Part shown: one piece after another, positions 7,013 to 16,300 of the stretch
How the letters are laid out: each line of letters starts with the position of its first letter
How positions within the stretch are numbered: the first letter of the stretch is position 1
Assembly: GCA_003245675.1 (NCBI GenBank)
Contig: QKCN01000041.1
Span: 1-42,641, forward strand
Direction: 5' to 3'
DNA length: 42,641 bases
Source of the DNA: Bacteriovoracaceae bacterium
Lineage (GTDB): Bacteria > Bdellovibrionota > Bacteriovoracia > Bacteriovoracales > Bacteriovoracaceae
Translations under genes and position numbers: made by a program
The notes under the pieces: model-generated
Told to the model about the DNA's origin: nothing
What the model saw: the letters and a program-made list of their open reading frames with translations, nothing else
The model's database searches: none

Positions 7013-8068
7013 ATGATTCAGCGAAAAAAAGAAAAAATATTAATTACCGGAGGTCGTGGTTTTATTGGCACGAACTTTTTGCGTTATATTTTTTCTCAAG
7101 CTGATTTTAGTGGTTCAGTAGTTAACCTCGATAAAATGACTTATGCGGCCAATCCTTCGTCTTGGCAACCTCTGGTTTCTGATAAATATCTGATGGTGGA
7201 AGGTGATATTTGCGATCAAAAACTAGTTGAAGATCTTTTTGCCAAACATCAGTTTGATTGTGTGATTCATTTTGCAGCAGAAAGCCATGTGGATCGTTCT
7301 ATTCATGGTCCGGCCGAATTTGTTGATAGCAATGTCAGAGGGATCATGACTTTACTTGAGGCTTGTCGCAAATTTTGGAAGCCCGATGGGCAAAATCTGT
7401 TTGTGCATATGAGTACGGATGAGGTCTTTGGACCTACTCCCGAAGGGGTTTTATTCGATGAACAAGCCTGTTATGCTCCTCGCAATCCTTATGCGGCAAC
7501 CAAGGCCGCTGCAGATCATCTGGTTGCAGCTTATTTTCACACTTACCAGCTTCCTGTCATTATTGCCAATAGTACCAATAATTATGGGGCTTTTCAGCAT
7601 CCCGAAAAATTGATTCCGCTGATGCTGCTCAACATGCTTCAACAGAAAGAGTTACCCCTCTATGGCGATGGAAAGCATGAGCGTGATTGGATATTTGTGG
7701 AAGATGCTTGTGCTGCAATTTGGAAGTTGGTGCAACGGGGAAAAGTTGGCGAGCGGTATAATATAGGAACGGGTAAAACTTGCAAAAATATTGAACTAGT
7801 TGAAACACTTTGTGAGATGGTTGCGGCACAAACGCAGCAGGATGTTTCTGTTTATAAAAACCTCATCCGTTTTATTTCTGAGCGCAAAGGGCATGATCGG
7901 CGCTATGCACTTAATAGCTCAAAAATCCAAGTAGAAACTTCATGGAACCCAACGCATTCTTTTATGCAGGGCCTTGAAAAGACGGTTGCCTGGTATCTTG
8001 CTAATCAAGACTGGTTGAAGCTTTCTCAAAATCAAGACTATCAGCTTTGGCTTAACAAAAACTACTAA
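7013..8068 (+). CDS. rfbB: dTDP-glucose 4,6-dehydratase
   Basis: Converts dTDP-glucose to dTDP-4-keto-6-deoxyglucose. The 351-aa extended short-chain dehydrogenase has an N-terminal NAD site GGRGFIG (13-19), HFAAESHVDRSI (86-97), the catalytic T135-D136-E137 (MSTDEVFG) and Y160-x3-K164 (YAATK). GAAGGA precedes ATG by about 9 nt, 15 nt after rfbA. Because rfbC and rfbD are missing, the 4-keto intermediate may be used by the neighbouring minus-strand operon for another sugar. Its stop codon overlaps the stop of the convergent methyltransferase gene by 3 nt within a 4-nt gene overlap. Confidence 0.94.
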   Translation: MIQRKKEKILITGGRGFIGTNFLRYIFSQADFSGSVVNLDKMTYAANPSSWQPLVSDKYLMVEGDICDQKLVEDLFAKHQFDCVIHFAAESHVDRSIHGPAEFVDSNVRGIMTLLEACRKFWKPDGQNLFVHMSTDEVFGPTPEGVLFDEQACYAPRNPYAATKAAADHLVAAYFHTYQLPVIIANSTNNYGAFQHPEKLIPLMLLNMLQQKELPLYGDGKHERDWIFVEDACAAIWKLVQRGKVGERYNIGTGKTCKNIELVETLCEMVAAQTQQDVSVYKNLIRFISERKGHDRRYALNSSKIQVETSWNPTHSFMQGLEKTVAWYLANQDWLKLSQNQDYQLWLNKNY

Positions 8069-8931
8069 GAATTTTTCTGGTAGATGCTCAAAAGATTTCC
8101 CGCAATAAAGGGAATTTTAAAATCTAAAAATTCAGGAAGACTGATCTTGGGCAAAAATGGAAAGCTCGCTTTTAGTAGGTAGAGGGCGTAATTCACAGAG
8201 TAGTAGTTAATAAACGATCTCTGCTCTTGTTTGGAAAAGCGATTGTTCTCTAAGAGAAGATCAAGACTTTGGGCACAGAACACTTGATTATGCTGAACAT
8301 CATAGATTGGTGACTTCTTCCCTAATATTTTATTAGTGGGAGAATTGTAGTCGTGGGTGACCAGAATGATTTTCCCCATGGGGCTAAGCCAATAATGGCA
8401 AAATTGAATGACTTCATTTGGATTACTGAGATGCTCTAGCGTTTGGGCCATAAAAATAATATCAAATGATGCTTCAGGGAAAAGGTCTGAGTGGAGGGAC
8501 TCATTGAGGATTCGGTCTTGAATATCTAGTCGGGCCTTAAGACGAGCATCTTCTGATAGCTCTAGTCCCGTGATTTCAATTTGTTCCTGATCGTTGAGGT
8601 ATTGCAGCAGTATTCCATTGCTGCAGCCAATTTCTAAGAATTTTAATTGAGGAGCACATATTTTTTTTAGGTGATGGTAATAAGTTTGGGCCGCCTGCTC
8701 CGCTTCTTTTAAGGTAACGAGCTCAGACTTTTGATAAAGCTTTGTCTGCTCATTGACCGAAAAGGCTGCTGTATTGAATTTGGTTAGGCAGTGAGGGCAG
8801 AGAACAAAACTTTGATAGACCAAACTCGGTCGAGTCCTCGGTGAAAAATGAGTTTCTAAATTTTGGGGACAGCTTACTTTGTAAGTGTCGATTGCGTGCT
8901 GGCAGACTGGACATGAAGAAGTTTTCTTCAT
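8065..8931 (-). CDS. SAM-dependent methyltransferase with N-terminal zinc-binding motif
   Basis: A 288-aa cytoplasmic protein. Residues 7-51 carry two CxxC pairs (CPVC and CPHC) about 38 residues apart, a treble-clef-like zinc site. A Rossmann methyltransferase domain follows, with motif I LEIGCSNG near residue 98 and AQTLEHLSNP further on. The same order, zinc site then methyltransferase, is found in sugar C-methyltransferases, but this protein lacks their extra C-terminal domain. GGAAGGA precedes ATG, 4 nt after the upstream gene. Last gene of the five-gene minus-strand operon. A role in methylating a deoxysugar or glycolipid is inferred from context. Confidence 0.8.
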   Translation of the reverse strand: MKKTSSCPVCQHAIDTYKVSCPQNLETHFSPRTRPSLVYQSFVLCPHCLTKFNTAAFSVNEQTKLYQKSELVTLKEAEQAAQTYYHHLKKICAPQLKFLEIGCSNGILLQYLNDQEQIEITGLELSEDARLKARLDIQDRILNESLHSDLFPEASFDIIFMAQTLEHLSNPNEVIQFCHYWLSPMGKIILVTHDYNSPTNKILGKKSPIYDVQHNQVFCAQSLDLLLENNRFSKQEQRSFINYYSVNYALYLLKASFPFLPKISLPEFLDFKIPFIAGNLLSIYQKNS

Positions 8932-8935
8932 GCGA

Positions 8936-10783
8936 TTAGTCCTTCCCTTCGATGTTGCACGTCGATTCCACCACGAAAGGAAAAGGCTGTCTTTCTTTTC
9001 TCATTAGGCGATAGCTCAAGCGCAGCAACCACCACAGTTGAAAACAACTAAGCTCAATAAGGAAAAATATAGGTAGAGAAATTTCTCTTGTGGCCAATGA
9101 AATAATAGAAATAAAAGAACTCAATAGGAAAAAGTATTCTGGTATTTTACTGTCAATGGACTGAAGTCCCCATGCAAACCAGTAGAGATTTGATCCCCAA
9201 GAGTTGTTGGTCTTTCCGCGATAGCGTGCTGGGCGGTGGTAAGAGACAAGAGCTTGTTTAAACCCTAATTCTCTGCGCAAGGTTCGCCAAAAATAAGGAT
9301 ATTGCAGCGTCGCAAGTTTTTTATAGAGAATTTTATCGATAAGTGAAAAGTCGCCAGCATGAGGGAAATGGCGAAACCCAAAAAAAGTTAGACAACGGTA
9401 AAATAGGTTTCGTAAAAAGGTGATGAAGAAAAATTCTTCGCGCGAAGTCCGATCGCCCGCCACGACGGCAAAGCCTTCTTTCCATTTTTTGACAAAAAGA
9501 GGAATGACTTGCGGAGGATCTTGCAGATCTCCATCCATGAGCACAACTGCTTGGCCTCTCGCTATTTTCATGCCTGACAAAAACGCAGCTTGACTGCCAA
9601 AGTTATTGCTATGACGAACTCCCTTTATGCGAGAGTCTTGTTGGGCCAACTTTTGAATAGTTTCCCAGCTTTGATCGGGACTGCCATCATCAACAAGAAT
9701 TAGCTCGAAGAGAATTCCCGCTTTTTCCTGTTCTTGGACGATTCTGCGATAAAGTTCTTCAATATTGCCTTCATCTTTATACACTGCGACGATAATTGAT
9801 ATTTCAGGAGTCGTGCTTGTCGAAGAACGGGAAGGGAAGCTATTATCTTGCATCCATTGACGGCTTTTTCGAATGCCTTCCAGTAGAGGCGTGCTTGGCC
9901 TCCAAGAGAATTGCGCTATGGTCTTTTGAGGGTTCCCAAACCAAGGGCGTTGGTGATCCCAGCTCCGTTTTTGATTTTGATCCCATACTATGGATTGTTG
10001 AAATCCGAATTCTGTTTGTACTAACTCTGCAAGTTCTGCAAGTGTTGTTGCTTGACCAGAGCAAATATTAAATGCTTCACCAGATATATCTTTATTAAAT
10101 TCTGTGGACATATGAATAAGTGCTGTGCAGGCATCTTCAATATAGACAAAATCGCGACTAATTTGGGGTGATGCTAGTGCCGGAAGCTTTTTGTCTTGAG
10201 CGCGCAGTAGTAGTTGTGGCATAAGACGATACTCATCTTCACCAGGTCCATAGACGGAGAAAAGACGAGGATAGAGAATGGGAAGATCGTATGCTTGGGC
10301 ATAATATTTCATACTTTGGTAGCACAATTTTTTACTGAGTGCATAGGGACTATTTGGTAACAGCGTTTCTGTTTCTTCCGCATTTTGAGTGGCTTCTCCG
10401 TATTCAGAAGAGGAGCCCAGTTGCACAAAACAGGAAAGAAAAGATTCCTCTTTGAGAAAGTTGAGAAGCTTTTGGGGGAAAAGGACATTTGTGTCCATCA
10501 TTTTTACTTGATCTATTTGCTGCGGTCGATTGCCATAACTAATGCAGTTAAAGATTGTTTGGGGGCGTAGTTTTTGAATAAATCTTTTTAGACCGTCAAA
10601 GTCTTCGAGTACATTCCCTGTAAAAAAATTATCAAGGGCAAATTTATTTTCTCTCCCCATTCCCCAGCAGTCGTGACGTTCGGAGCGGATAAGCGAATTT
10701 AAATTACTGCCAATGAAGCCGTTGGCTCCTAGGATAAGAATGGGACCTTTAATTTTTTTTATAATTTCATGTTTCATATTCAT
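8936..10783 (-). CDS. Fusion of NAD-dependent sugar epimerase/dehydratase and GtrB/DPM-like glycosyltransferase
   Basis: This 615-aa protein has two enzyme domains. Residues 13-315 form an extended SDR sugar-nucleotide epimerase or dehydratase with GANGFIG (19-25), GSSSEYG and the catalytic Y147-x3-K151. After a Ser/Thr linker (318-325), residues 326-560 form a family-2 glycosyltransferase with VDDGS (364-368), the metal-binding DGD (417-419) and QDPP. Two hydrophobic segments near 545-595 would anchor it in the inner membrane. The GT half resembles GtrB, ArnC and DPM1, which load a sugar onto polyprenyl phosphate. The fusion suggests the epimerised sugar is passed directly to the lipid carrier. 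It overlaps the upstream transketolase gene by 17 nt. Confidence 0.88.
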   Translation of the reverse strand: MNMKHEIIKKIKGPILILGANGFIGSNLNSLIRSERHDCWGMGRENKFALDNFFTGNVLEDFDGLKRFIQKLRPQTIFNCISYGNRPQQIDQVKMMDTNVLFPQKLLNFLKEESFLSCFVQLGSSSEYGEATQNAEETETLLPNSPYALSKKLCYQSMKYYAQAYDLPILYPRLFSVYGPGEDEYRLMPQLLLRAQDKKLPALASPQISRDFVYIEDACTALIHMSTEFNKDISGEAFNICSGQATTLAELAELVQTEFGFQQSIVWDQNQKRSWDHQRPWFGNPQKTIAQFSWRPSTPLLEGIRKSRQWMQDNSFPSRSSTSTTPEISIIVAVYKDEGNIEELYRRIVQEQEKAGILFELILVDDGSPDQSWETIQKLAQQDSRIKGVRHSNNFGSQAAFLSGMKIARGQAVVLMDGDLQDPPQVIPLFVKKWKEGFAVVAGDRTSREEFFFITFLRNLFYRCLTFFGFRHFPHAGDFSLIDKILYKKLATLQYPYFWRTLRRELGFKQALVSYHRPARYRGKTNNSWGSNLYWFAWGLQSIDSKIPEYFFLLSSFISIISLATREISLPIFFLIELSCFQLWWLLRLSYRLMRKERQPFPFVVESTCNIEGKD

Positions 10784-11669
10784 TCAATATTTTATCCAGA
10801 AAGCGGTGTATTTGCCAAGGAGATAGACCTTGATATTCAAAGCAATCTTCTTTGCTGCCCACCGGATAGAGGTCAGTATTCTTTTTAAAAAATAGTGGAT
10901 AAGTTTTTCGATTGGGTAAAAAGTGGTCTTGCAGTAAAAGGCGATTGTACAGAGCAGGGATTGCTCCTGTCTCTTCGAGCACAACAACTTGTGCTGAGTG
11001 GATTTTTTTGATGACTGCTTCAAGGTAAACAGAGTCAAGGCTCGGGATGCCTATGATTTGCATTTCATTGCTGCGCGGATGGGCGAGGACTGAGTTGAGT
11101 AAGCTTGTACCGAGGCAGAGTACTGAAATTTTATTGCCTTGTTGGTATTCAAAAATGGGGGAAGATTCATTTGTCGTTATTATGGGAGCATGAGTACATT
11201 CTTCTGTATCCAAACGGAGATATGTTGGCCCTGGTTTTTCGAAGAAGTCGGAGAGGCAATATCTCAATTCTGCGAAGCTATTGGGACAACGTAGTTTGAG
11301 ATTAGGGTAGTTGCTGAGCAAGCTTAAATCTTCTGGGCAATAATGAGTAATGCCTTGGTGACCATAATAATAATTTCCACCACTGGCGATAATGCAAACA
11401 GGGCGTTGATCATAGGTCAATGAAATTTTAATTTGCTCCAGTGAACGGAGCGCTAGAAAGCCTGCAATCGAATAGATGACAACAGGGAGATGAGTTGAGA
11501 GCCCCGCTGCAAAGTCGACAGAATGAGGCTCTGTGACTCCCATATTAATGTAGTTCTTTTTTAGATGTGTTTGCAATTCGTGTAGAACAAATTGACCAAT
11601 ATCTGGAGTAATAAGGTAGTAAGAATCAGGAGCGTACTTGAGGAGCTCCTGGCTCCATTGCTTTCTCAT
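10767..11669 (-). CDS. Split transketolase, C-terminal subunit
   Basis: This 300-aa protein covers the pyrimidine-binding and C-terminal domains of transketolase. It shows the features expected for the thiamine-diphosphate partner subunit: NMGVTEPHSVDFAAGL (42-57), where Glu activates the cofactor, then SIAGFLALRSLEQIK, ASGGNYYYGHQGITH and GPTYLRL. It pairs with the N-terminal subunit encoded just upstream, with an ATGA start/stop overlap. Split transketolases sit both in primary metabolism and in polysaccharide clusters. This one is inside a sugar operon, so it may transfer a two-carbon unit to or from a sugar precursor, but its substrate is unknown. Confidence 0.88.
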   Translation of the reverse strand: MRKQWSQELLKYAPDSYYLITPDIGQFVLHELQTHLKKNYINMGVTEPHSVDFAAGLSTHLPVVIYSIAGFLALRSLEQIKISLTYDQRPVCIIASGGNYYYGHQGITHYCPEDLSLLSNYPNLKLRCPNSFAELRYCLSDFFEKPGPTYLRLDTEECTHAPIITTNESSPIFEYQQGNKISVLCLGTSLLNSVLAHPRSNEMQIIGIPSLDSVYLEAVIKKIHSAQVVVLEETGAIPALYNRLLLQDHFLPNRKTYPLFFKKNTDLYPVGSKEDCFEYQGLSPWQIHRFLDKILNEYET

Positions 11670-12466
11670 TTATTTCCTCCCGACTGGGGAGGCTTGATAA
11701 AATGATCAATCATTTCTTGATTGGCCGGAAGATAATGAGATTCAACGGTATCTACAATCGCGGGTATTCCATTGCCCTTGCAGGTATAACAAAGAACAAC
11801 TGTTGGATGAGTAGATTGTTCTTTTGCAATTTGGGAAAAAGCATCAAAAACTTTTTGGGCATTATTGCCTTCTTGAATTTCAATGACATTCCAATTGGCT
11901 GCTTTGAATTTTTCGGCAAGGGATTCCATTTTGAGGATATCTTCTGTTCGCCCCGTCGCTTGCCACTGATTGAGGTCTAGTGTCAGGACGATGTTGTTGA
12001 GTTGTAAATGCGCTGTCGAAAAAACAGCTTCCCACATTTGACCGCAATTGAGCTCGCCCTCTGAGGCAATGATATATTGTTTTTGTCTGGAACCTTGCTG
12101 CTTTTGCGCATAGGCTTGACCACTTGCTAAGGAAAGACCGTGGCCCAACGAGCCCGAGGTATAATGGACAAGTTGAGGGAGATGTGGGTGAGAGGGGTGA
12201 CCCAAATACGGACTGTCTTTTTTGAGAAAGTGTTCACTTAGTTCTTCGCGTTTTATTTTCCCCTGTTGTACCCAAAGTGCATATAGGGCCAAAACAGCGT
12301 GCCCTTTAGATAAAAGAAGTAAATCATCATTTTCTTTATGCCAATCAATTGCCAGTAGTAACTCAATCATTGAAAAGCAACTGCCCAAATGATTGGCCTT
12401 ATGTTTATGGCTCTCTCGAAGCACAATTTCTTTTACGGCCCGAATTGAATTTTCAAAGTCAGTCAT
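11666..12466 (-). CDS. Split transketolase, N-terminal subunit
   Basis: This 266-aa protein corresponds to the thiamine-diphosphate-binding N-terminal domain of transketolase: HLGSCFSMIELL, LLSKGHAVLALYAL, GSLGHGLSLA and the diphosphate motif SEGELNCGQMWEA...LDLNQWQATG (GDG-like motif replaced by SEGE). ATG 12466 was chosen over the 12493 start because AAGGA lies 6 nt upstream and the next gene up stops at 12459-12461, giving an 8-nt overlap. It works with the C-terminal subunit at 10767-11669. Confidence 0.87.
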   Translation of the reverse strand: MTDFENSIRAVKEIVLRESHKHKANHLGSCFSMIELLLAIDWHKENDDLLLLSKGHAVLALYALWVQQGKIKREELSEHFLKKDSPYLGHPSHPHLPQLVHYTSGSLGHGLSLASGQAYAQKQQGSRQKQYIIASEGELNCGQMWEAVFSTAHLQLNNIVLTLDLNQWQATGRTEDILKMESLAEKFKAANWNVIEIQEGNNAQKVFDAFSQIAKEQSTHPTVVLCYTCKGNGIPAIVDTVESHYLPANQEMIDHFIKPPQSGGNK

Positions 12467-13181
12467 CTGCTTTCCTTGAGATAATGGCAGCAAAGCCTAG
12501 AGGATCATCTTTAGCAACATATTTATTGATAAAGGGAAGTCGTGAGCAGTGAGCGAAAAGAAACCAAAGAGGTAGTTGAGGCAATACAAGGAGTAAATGC
12601 AAAGGGAAAAAAGGAGAGAATATTCCTTTTAAAAAGAAATGCATGAGCTTATTGGTGATTGTCATCAAATTATTTCCTCGCGTTTCGAGGAGATCTATTT
12701 GATATCCAGCCTTTTCAAACAGAAGAGTTAGTCCATCTTTTGTCCAGCGCGAAAAATCTTGTGGACAGGGATGCACTCTGGCCGAAAAGGGGACAGTCAC
12801 AAGCACTTTTCCTTCTGGAGAGAGATATTTTTTTATGCTCTCCAACTCTTTTTGAGGGTCTTGGCAGTGCTCTAACACCTCGATAACTAAGATTAAATGA
12901 TAAAAAGCTTGAGGAATTTCTCGAATATCCGAGAAGTCCCGCGCAAAATGAGGATCCCAGTGTTTAAGAATCCCTAACTTTTCTTTGAAAACATGTTGCA
13001 GTTTATTCAAATATGAGTTTTTCCCACTGCCATAATCCAAAATGTTTATGGATTCTAAACCGCAGGCAAAAAAAGTAGGCAGCTTGGAAAAACGGGAAAT
13101 GATGCTAGCATATTGAAAATCCAATATGTTTCGGAAAAGAGGCAGATTGACTTTGCTTAAGTTGTTTTTGTCGTATAACAT
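12459..13181 (-). CDS. SAM-dependent methyltransferase with membrane-associating tail
   Basis: A 240-aa class I methyltransferase. Motif I is LDYGSGKNSYL (about 48-58), and VIEVLEHCQDPQKEL and GKVLVTVPF mark later strands. ARVHPCPQDFSRWTKDGL is typical of glycan-cluster methyltransferases. After residue 185 a strongly hydrophobic stretch (PLHLLLVLPQLPLWFLF) suggests attachment to the inner membrane or a lipid-linked substrate. It is the first gene of the minus-strand operon. No clear Shine-Dalgarno precedes ATG 13181. The 158 nt between it and the divergent secreted-protein gene must hold both promoters. Confidence 0.8.
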   Translation of the reverse strand: MLYDKNNLSKVNLPLFRNILDFQYASIISRFSKLPTFFACGLESINILDYGSGKNSYLNKLQHVFKEKLGILKHWDPHFARDFSDIREIPQAFYHLILVIEVLEHCQDPQKELESIKKYLSPEGKVLVTVPFSARVHPCPQDFSRWTKDGLTLLFEKAGYQIDLLETRGNNLMTITNKLMHFFLKGIFSPFFPLHLLLVLPQLPLWFLFAHCSRLPFINKYVAKDDPLGFAAIISRKADD

Positions 13182-13339
13182 TTTTAAGTAGTTACATTTA
13201 ATGTGTGTTTAACTGTTTATATAAACTTATTAATTTAAGGAGACAGGAGACAAACTAACAAGTCAATACCCAAGAAAATGTTTTTGGACTGATATGTGTA
13301 AGGGAATCAACCTGAATTAATGAAACAAAGAAGGTACGT

Positions 13340-16300
13340 ATGAAGATTAGGTTATTACATTTTTTTCTTGTCGTATGTTTAGCCTTTGGAGCGAGCCTCG
13401 CGCAAGCTCAACACAATGGCAACAACGGTAACGGCAATGGCAACAACGGTAACGGCAATGGCAACAACGGTAACGGCAATGGCAACAACGGTAACGGCAA
13501 TGGAAACCAAACTCCAGCCTATGCTCTTGAGTCAGGGCTCGAGTGTAAGTTATTGCCTTTTTCAGAAAGAGGGCAAGCTCTTAACAGTCGTTATGTAAGA
13601 TTGTTGTGCCGTTTGAAAGATAAGGATGCTAGTCAGATTAGTGCTCCTGCAAGTGGAGTTTCCTTTACTACTTCTAAATTAAGTCTGGCCGGTTGTGCAA
13701 GCTCCAATTCTTGTAGTCAGTCTCTTCTTGGTTCTTCGGATGCGGCCAATACTTCATTCTCTCTTTCAACAACAAGTTGGAGTGAAGTTGCAACTTGGGA
13801 AGTGAGCAACACAAAGGACAGTGACAATGCAATCAGTGCAAATGTTCTTGCGGTGTCGGTATCACGTGATTCTTCTGGAAATATTTCTGGCGTTGATTTA
13901 AAAATATCTGCCAGAGATTATAAAGTCGAGCAGTCTGTCGTATTAGCGGCTAAGCCTAAAGACGATAACCCATCATGTTTGATTGCCGTTAGTGGGAAGG
14001 CAGATGGGGACTCTACTGGTACGAAAGATGGAGATTATTGTCAGACTAAGGATTGCAAGCCCTCTGGAGATGCACCATATGTTGCCAATGCGAAGACTCA
14101 GTTGGACATTGTCTTAAGTGGTGTGCCCGTTGGTGATGTTTCAAAAAGTTCAGTGAAGTGGAATGTTAATGGGGATATCGCTCAAAGCGCTAGCTATGAG
14201 TTTGATCCTCAGCCTGAAACTTCTTATATCGCAAGAGCTGAGGTTGAAACACCTAATGGTAGTAAGCTCTATTGTGCAACTCATTTTCAGTCTCAAGGGA
14301 AAGGTTATTCTATAAAGTTTGAAAGAGCTGGTGATTGTGCGACATTTACACAAGCTCGTAATTATTACCTCGGTGTAGATACAGATAAAGACAGTGTTTA
14401 TTCTAAGATTGCTGGTTCTAATCGTATGTTTAAAGGAGAAGTTCCTTTTAAAGGTGTTGCTGATGGTTTTAGAACTAAAGAGGGGACTTTAGTTATCGGT
14501 AAAGATGGTAAGCCTGAGCAACCTGTTGGATTTAACCGTAAATATCACAGCCGTATTTTGTTGCAAGCATATCTTTTTAATCCGAGTGCCACAGAAAGCA
14601 AAAATGAGCCAGTCCTTTGGGGTTGGATTGATCCTAAGACTTTTGATTCAAAGGCAACTAACATATATAAAACTCCTGCTTTTGAAAAATATGGCTTAAA
14701 TGACGACGATGATGCAGATACCAATATGGTAACTTTCCGTGCGACACTTTTGACTTTAGAGGTCCCTGAGAAAACAGGATCAGGATGGCTTGAGGTCTTT
14801 AATCGCTATTATAAGTATATCAACTCATTTTCCGATAAATTTGCACCTATTGACTTAGCGAAGGATTATGTGATTCCTTTTGCTTATGGAAGCTGTAGTG
14901 CAACTTTTGACTTCAGACCACCAAAGCTTCAGGGCACAGATAAAGAGTTTCCTGCTGAGCTAGAGTCTGTCGGCTTGTGTCAAGCAAGTAAAGCATTTAG
15001 GCTTGCTGATGTATTGAGGGGACGTTTGCCTTTCATGTCACTTTGGTTTATGTCTCCAGGAAATATTGAAGAGTCTTATCCTGCGAATCTTCTAACAGCT
15101 CGCTTGGATGAAGAGACTTGTTCTAGTGATTATTATGAAGGTGATTCTGCGGCAAAAAGAGATTGTTGGGTTTTAGATCGCAGTCAGTTACCCAAAACAA
15201 TTGAAAATCCTGATGATTCTCACAGTGATTGTGTGAAAGTAACTACGACATGGGTTTACTCTTATTGCGATAATGGTCAATATTCAGATATTGATGACTG
15301 TTATTACCAACAATACTGTCGTGGCTGTTCCTCTGGTGGTTCTTGCGACAGTCGATGTGTAAAGAAAACAAAAACTGAGTACAAAGCAGGCTGTGCTGTA
15401 ACAGAAGTGAAAAATGAGTGTACCCGTGGTCTTGCAATGCGTTTTAGTGGTTATACTCAGATGATGTTTGCAGCTCTTGGTTGTGCATATCAGTTTAATG
15501 AGCCAAATAAATCAGTGACTGCAACTTTAAATAAGCAAGGAATTCTTCCGTATATGGCCGATTCTACTCTTGGAGGCTCTGAGCCAAAAACTCAGTATGC
15601 TAGTTCTCTTTGGGGAGCATGGAGTAGTGAGCAAAAAGTTGCAGGTTGTGTACCTTGTCGTTTTGAGGGCGGTTCTGGTAAGAACTTAGAAAGCACTACA
15701 ATCGCAATTCCTCTAGATCCTGATTCAAGTCATTCAGGAAAACTTCCAATCTTTTCTTTTGCCAAAAAGACTGGTCAGCCAGCTAAATGTGTTAAAGATA
15801 CTAAAGTTGAAGTTCGCTATTTTGGATCAGATGCTTGTGATGGACAAACGGATAAAGAGGGCCACTTCTGTTCTTCGGGAAATATTCCTCCAAGAACTTG
15901 TTCTGCAAAGGGGCTTAGCTCGCCTAATAATGCGATGGAGTTTACAATTCCTCTTTGTGCAGGAAGTGACCTTGGATACGGTTCTGTATCAGCTTCTTTG
16001 TCTCCTCTTGTTCTAGATATTATGGGTAATGGTATTTCTGTTTCACGTTCTAAAGCTGATGCTGTTTTGTTTGATATGAAAGGAACTGGAAAGAAAATTC
16101 TTGTTGACTGGCCAATTAACAACTCTGAAGTTGCTTTCCTTGTGAAACCTGATATTCATGGTGAAGTCAATTCTATCAAACAACTTTTCGGAGATTACAA
16201 AGCTAAAAATGGTTTTGAGTCTTTAAGAAAGTATGATTCAGATAAAAATGGTGTTTTCGATTCTCATGACAAAATGTATGGGAAGTTACGTTTATGGTTT

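Noticed and set aside
13230..13339. AAGGAGACAGGAG at about 13238-13250 as a ribosome site for a leader peptide.
   Set aside because: No start codon lies at a useful distance; the next ATG gives only four codons. No riboswitch fold was recognised either.
13418..13501. Short regular repeats that could suggest a CRISPR array.
   Set aside because: The units abut without spacers, stay in frame and encode GNNGNGN; the same holds for the arrays at 389-496, 33414-33497 and 33611-33711.
15243..15437. Antisense open frames inside large genes, such as those in the 1059-aa gene and in the transporter gene (4437-4844).
   Set aside because: They lack ribosome sites and conserved features, and follow from codon bias of the real gene on the other strand.
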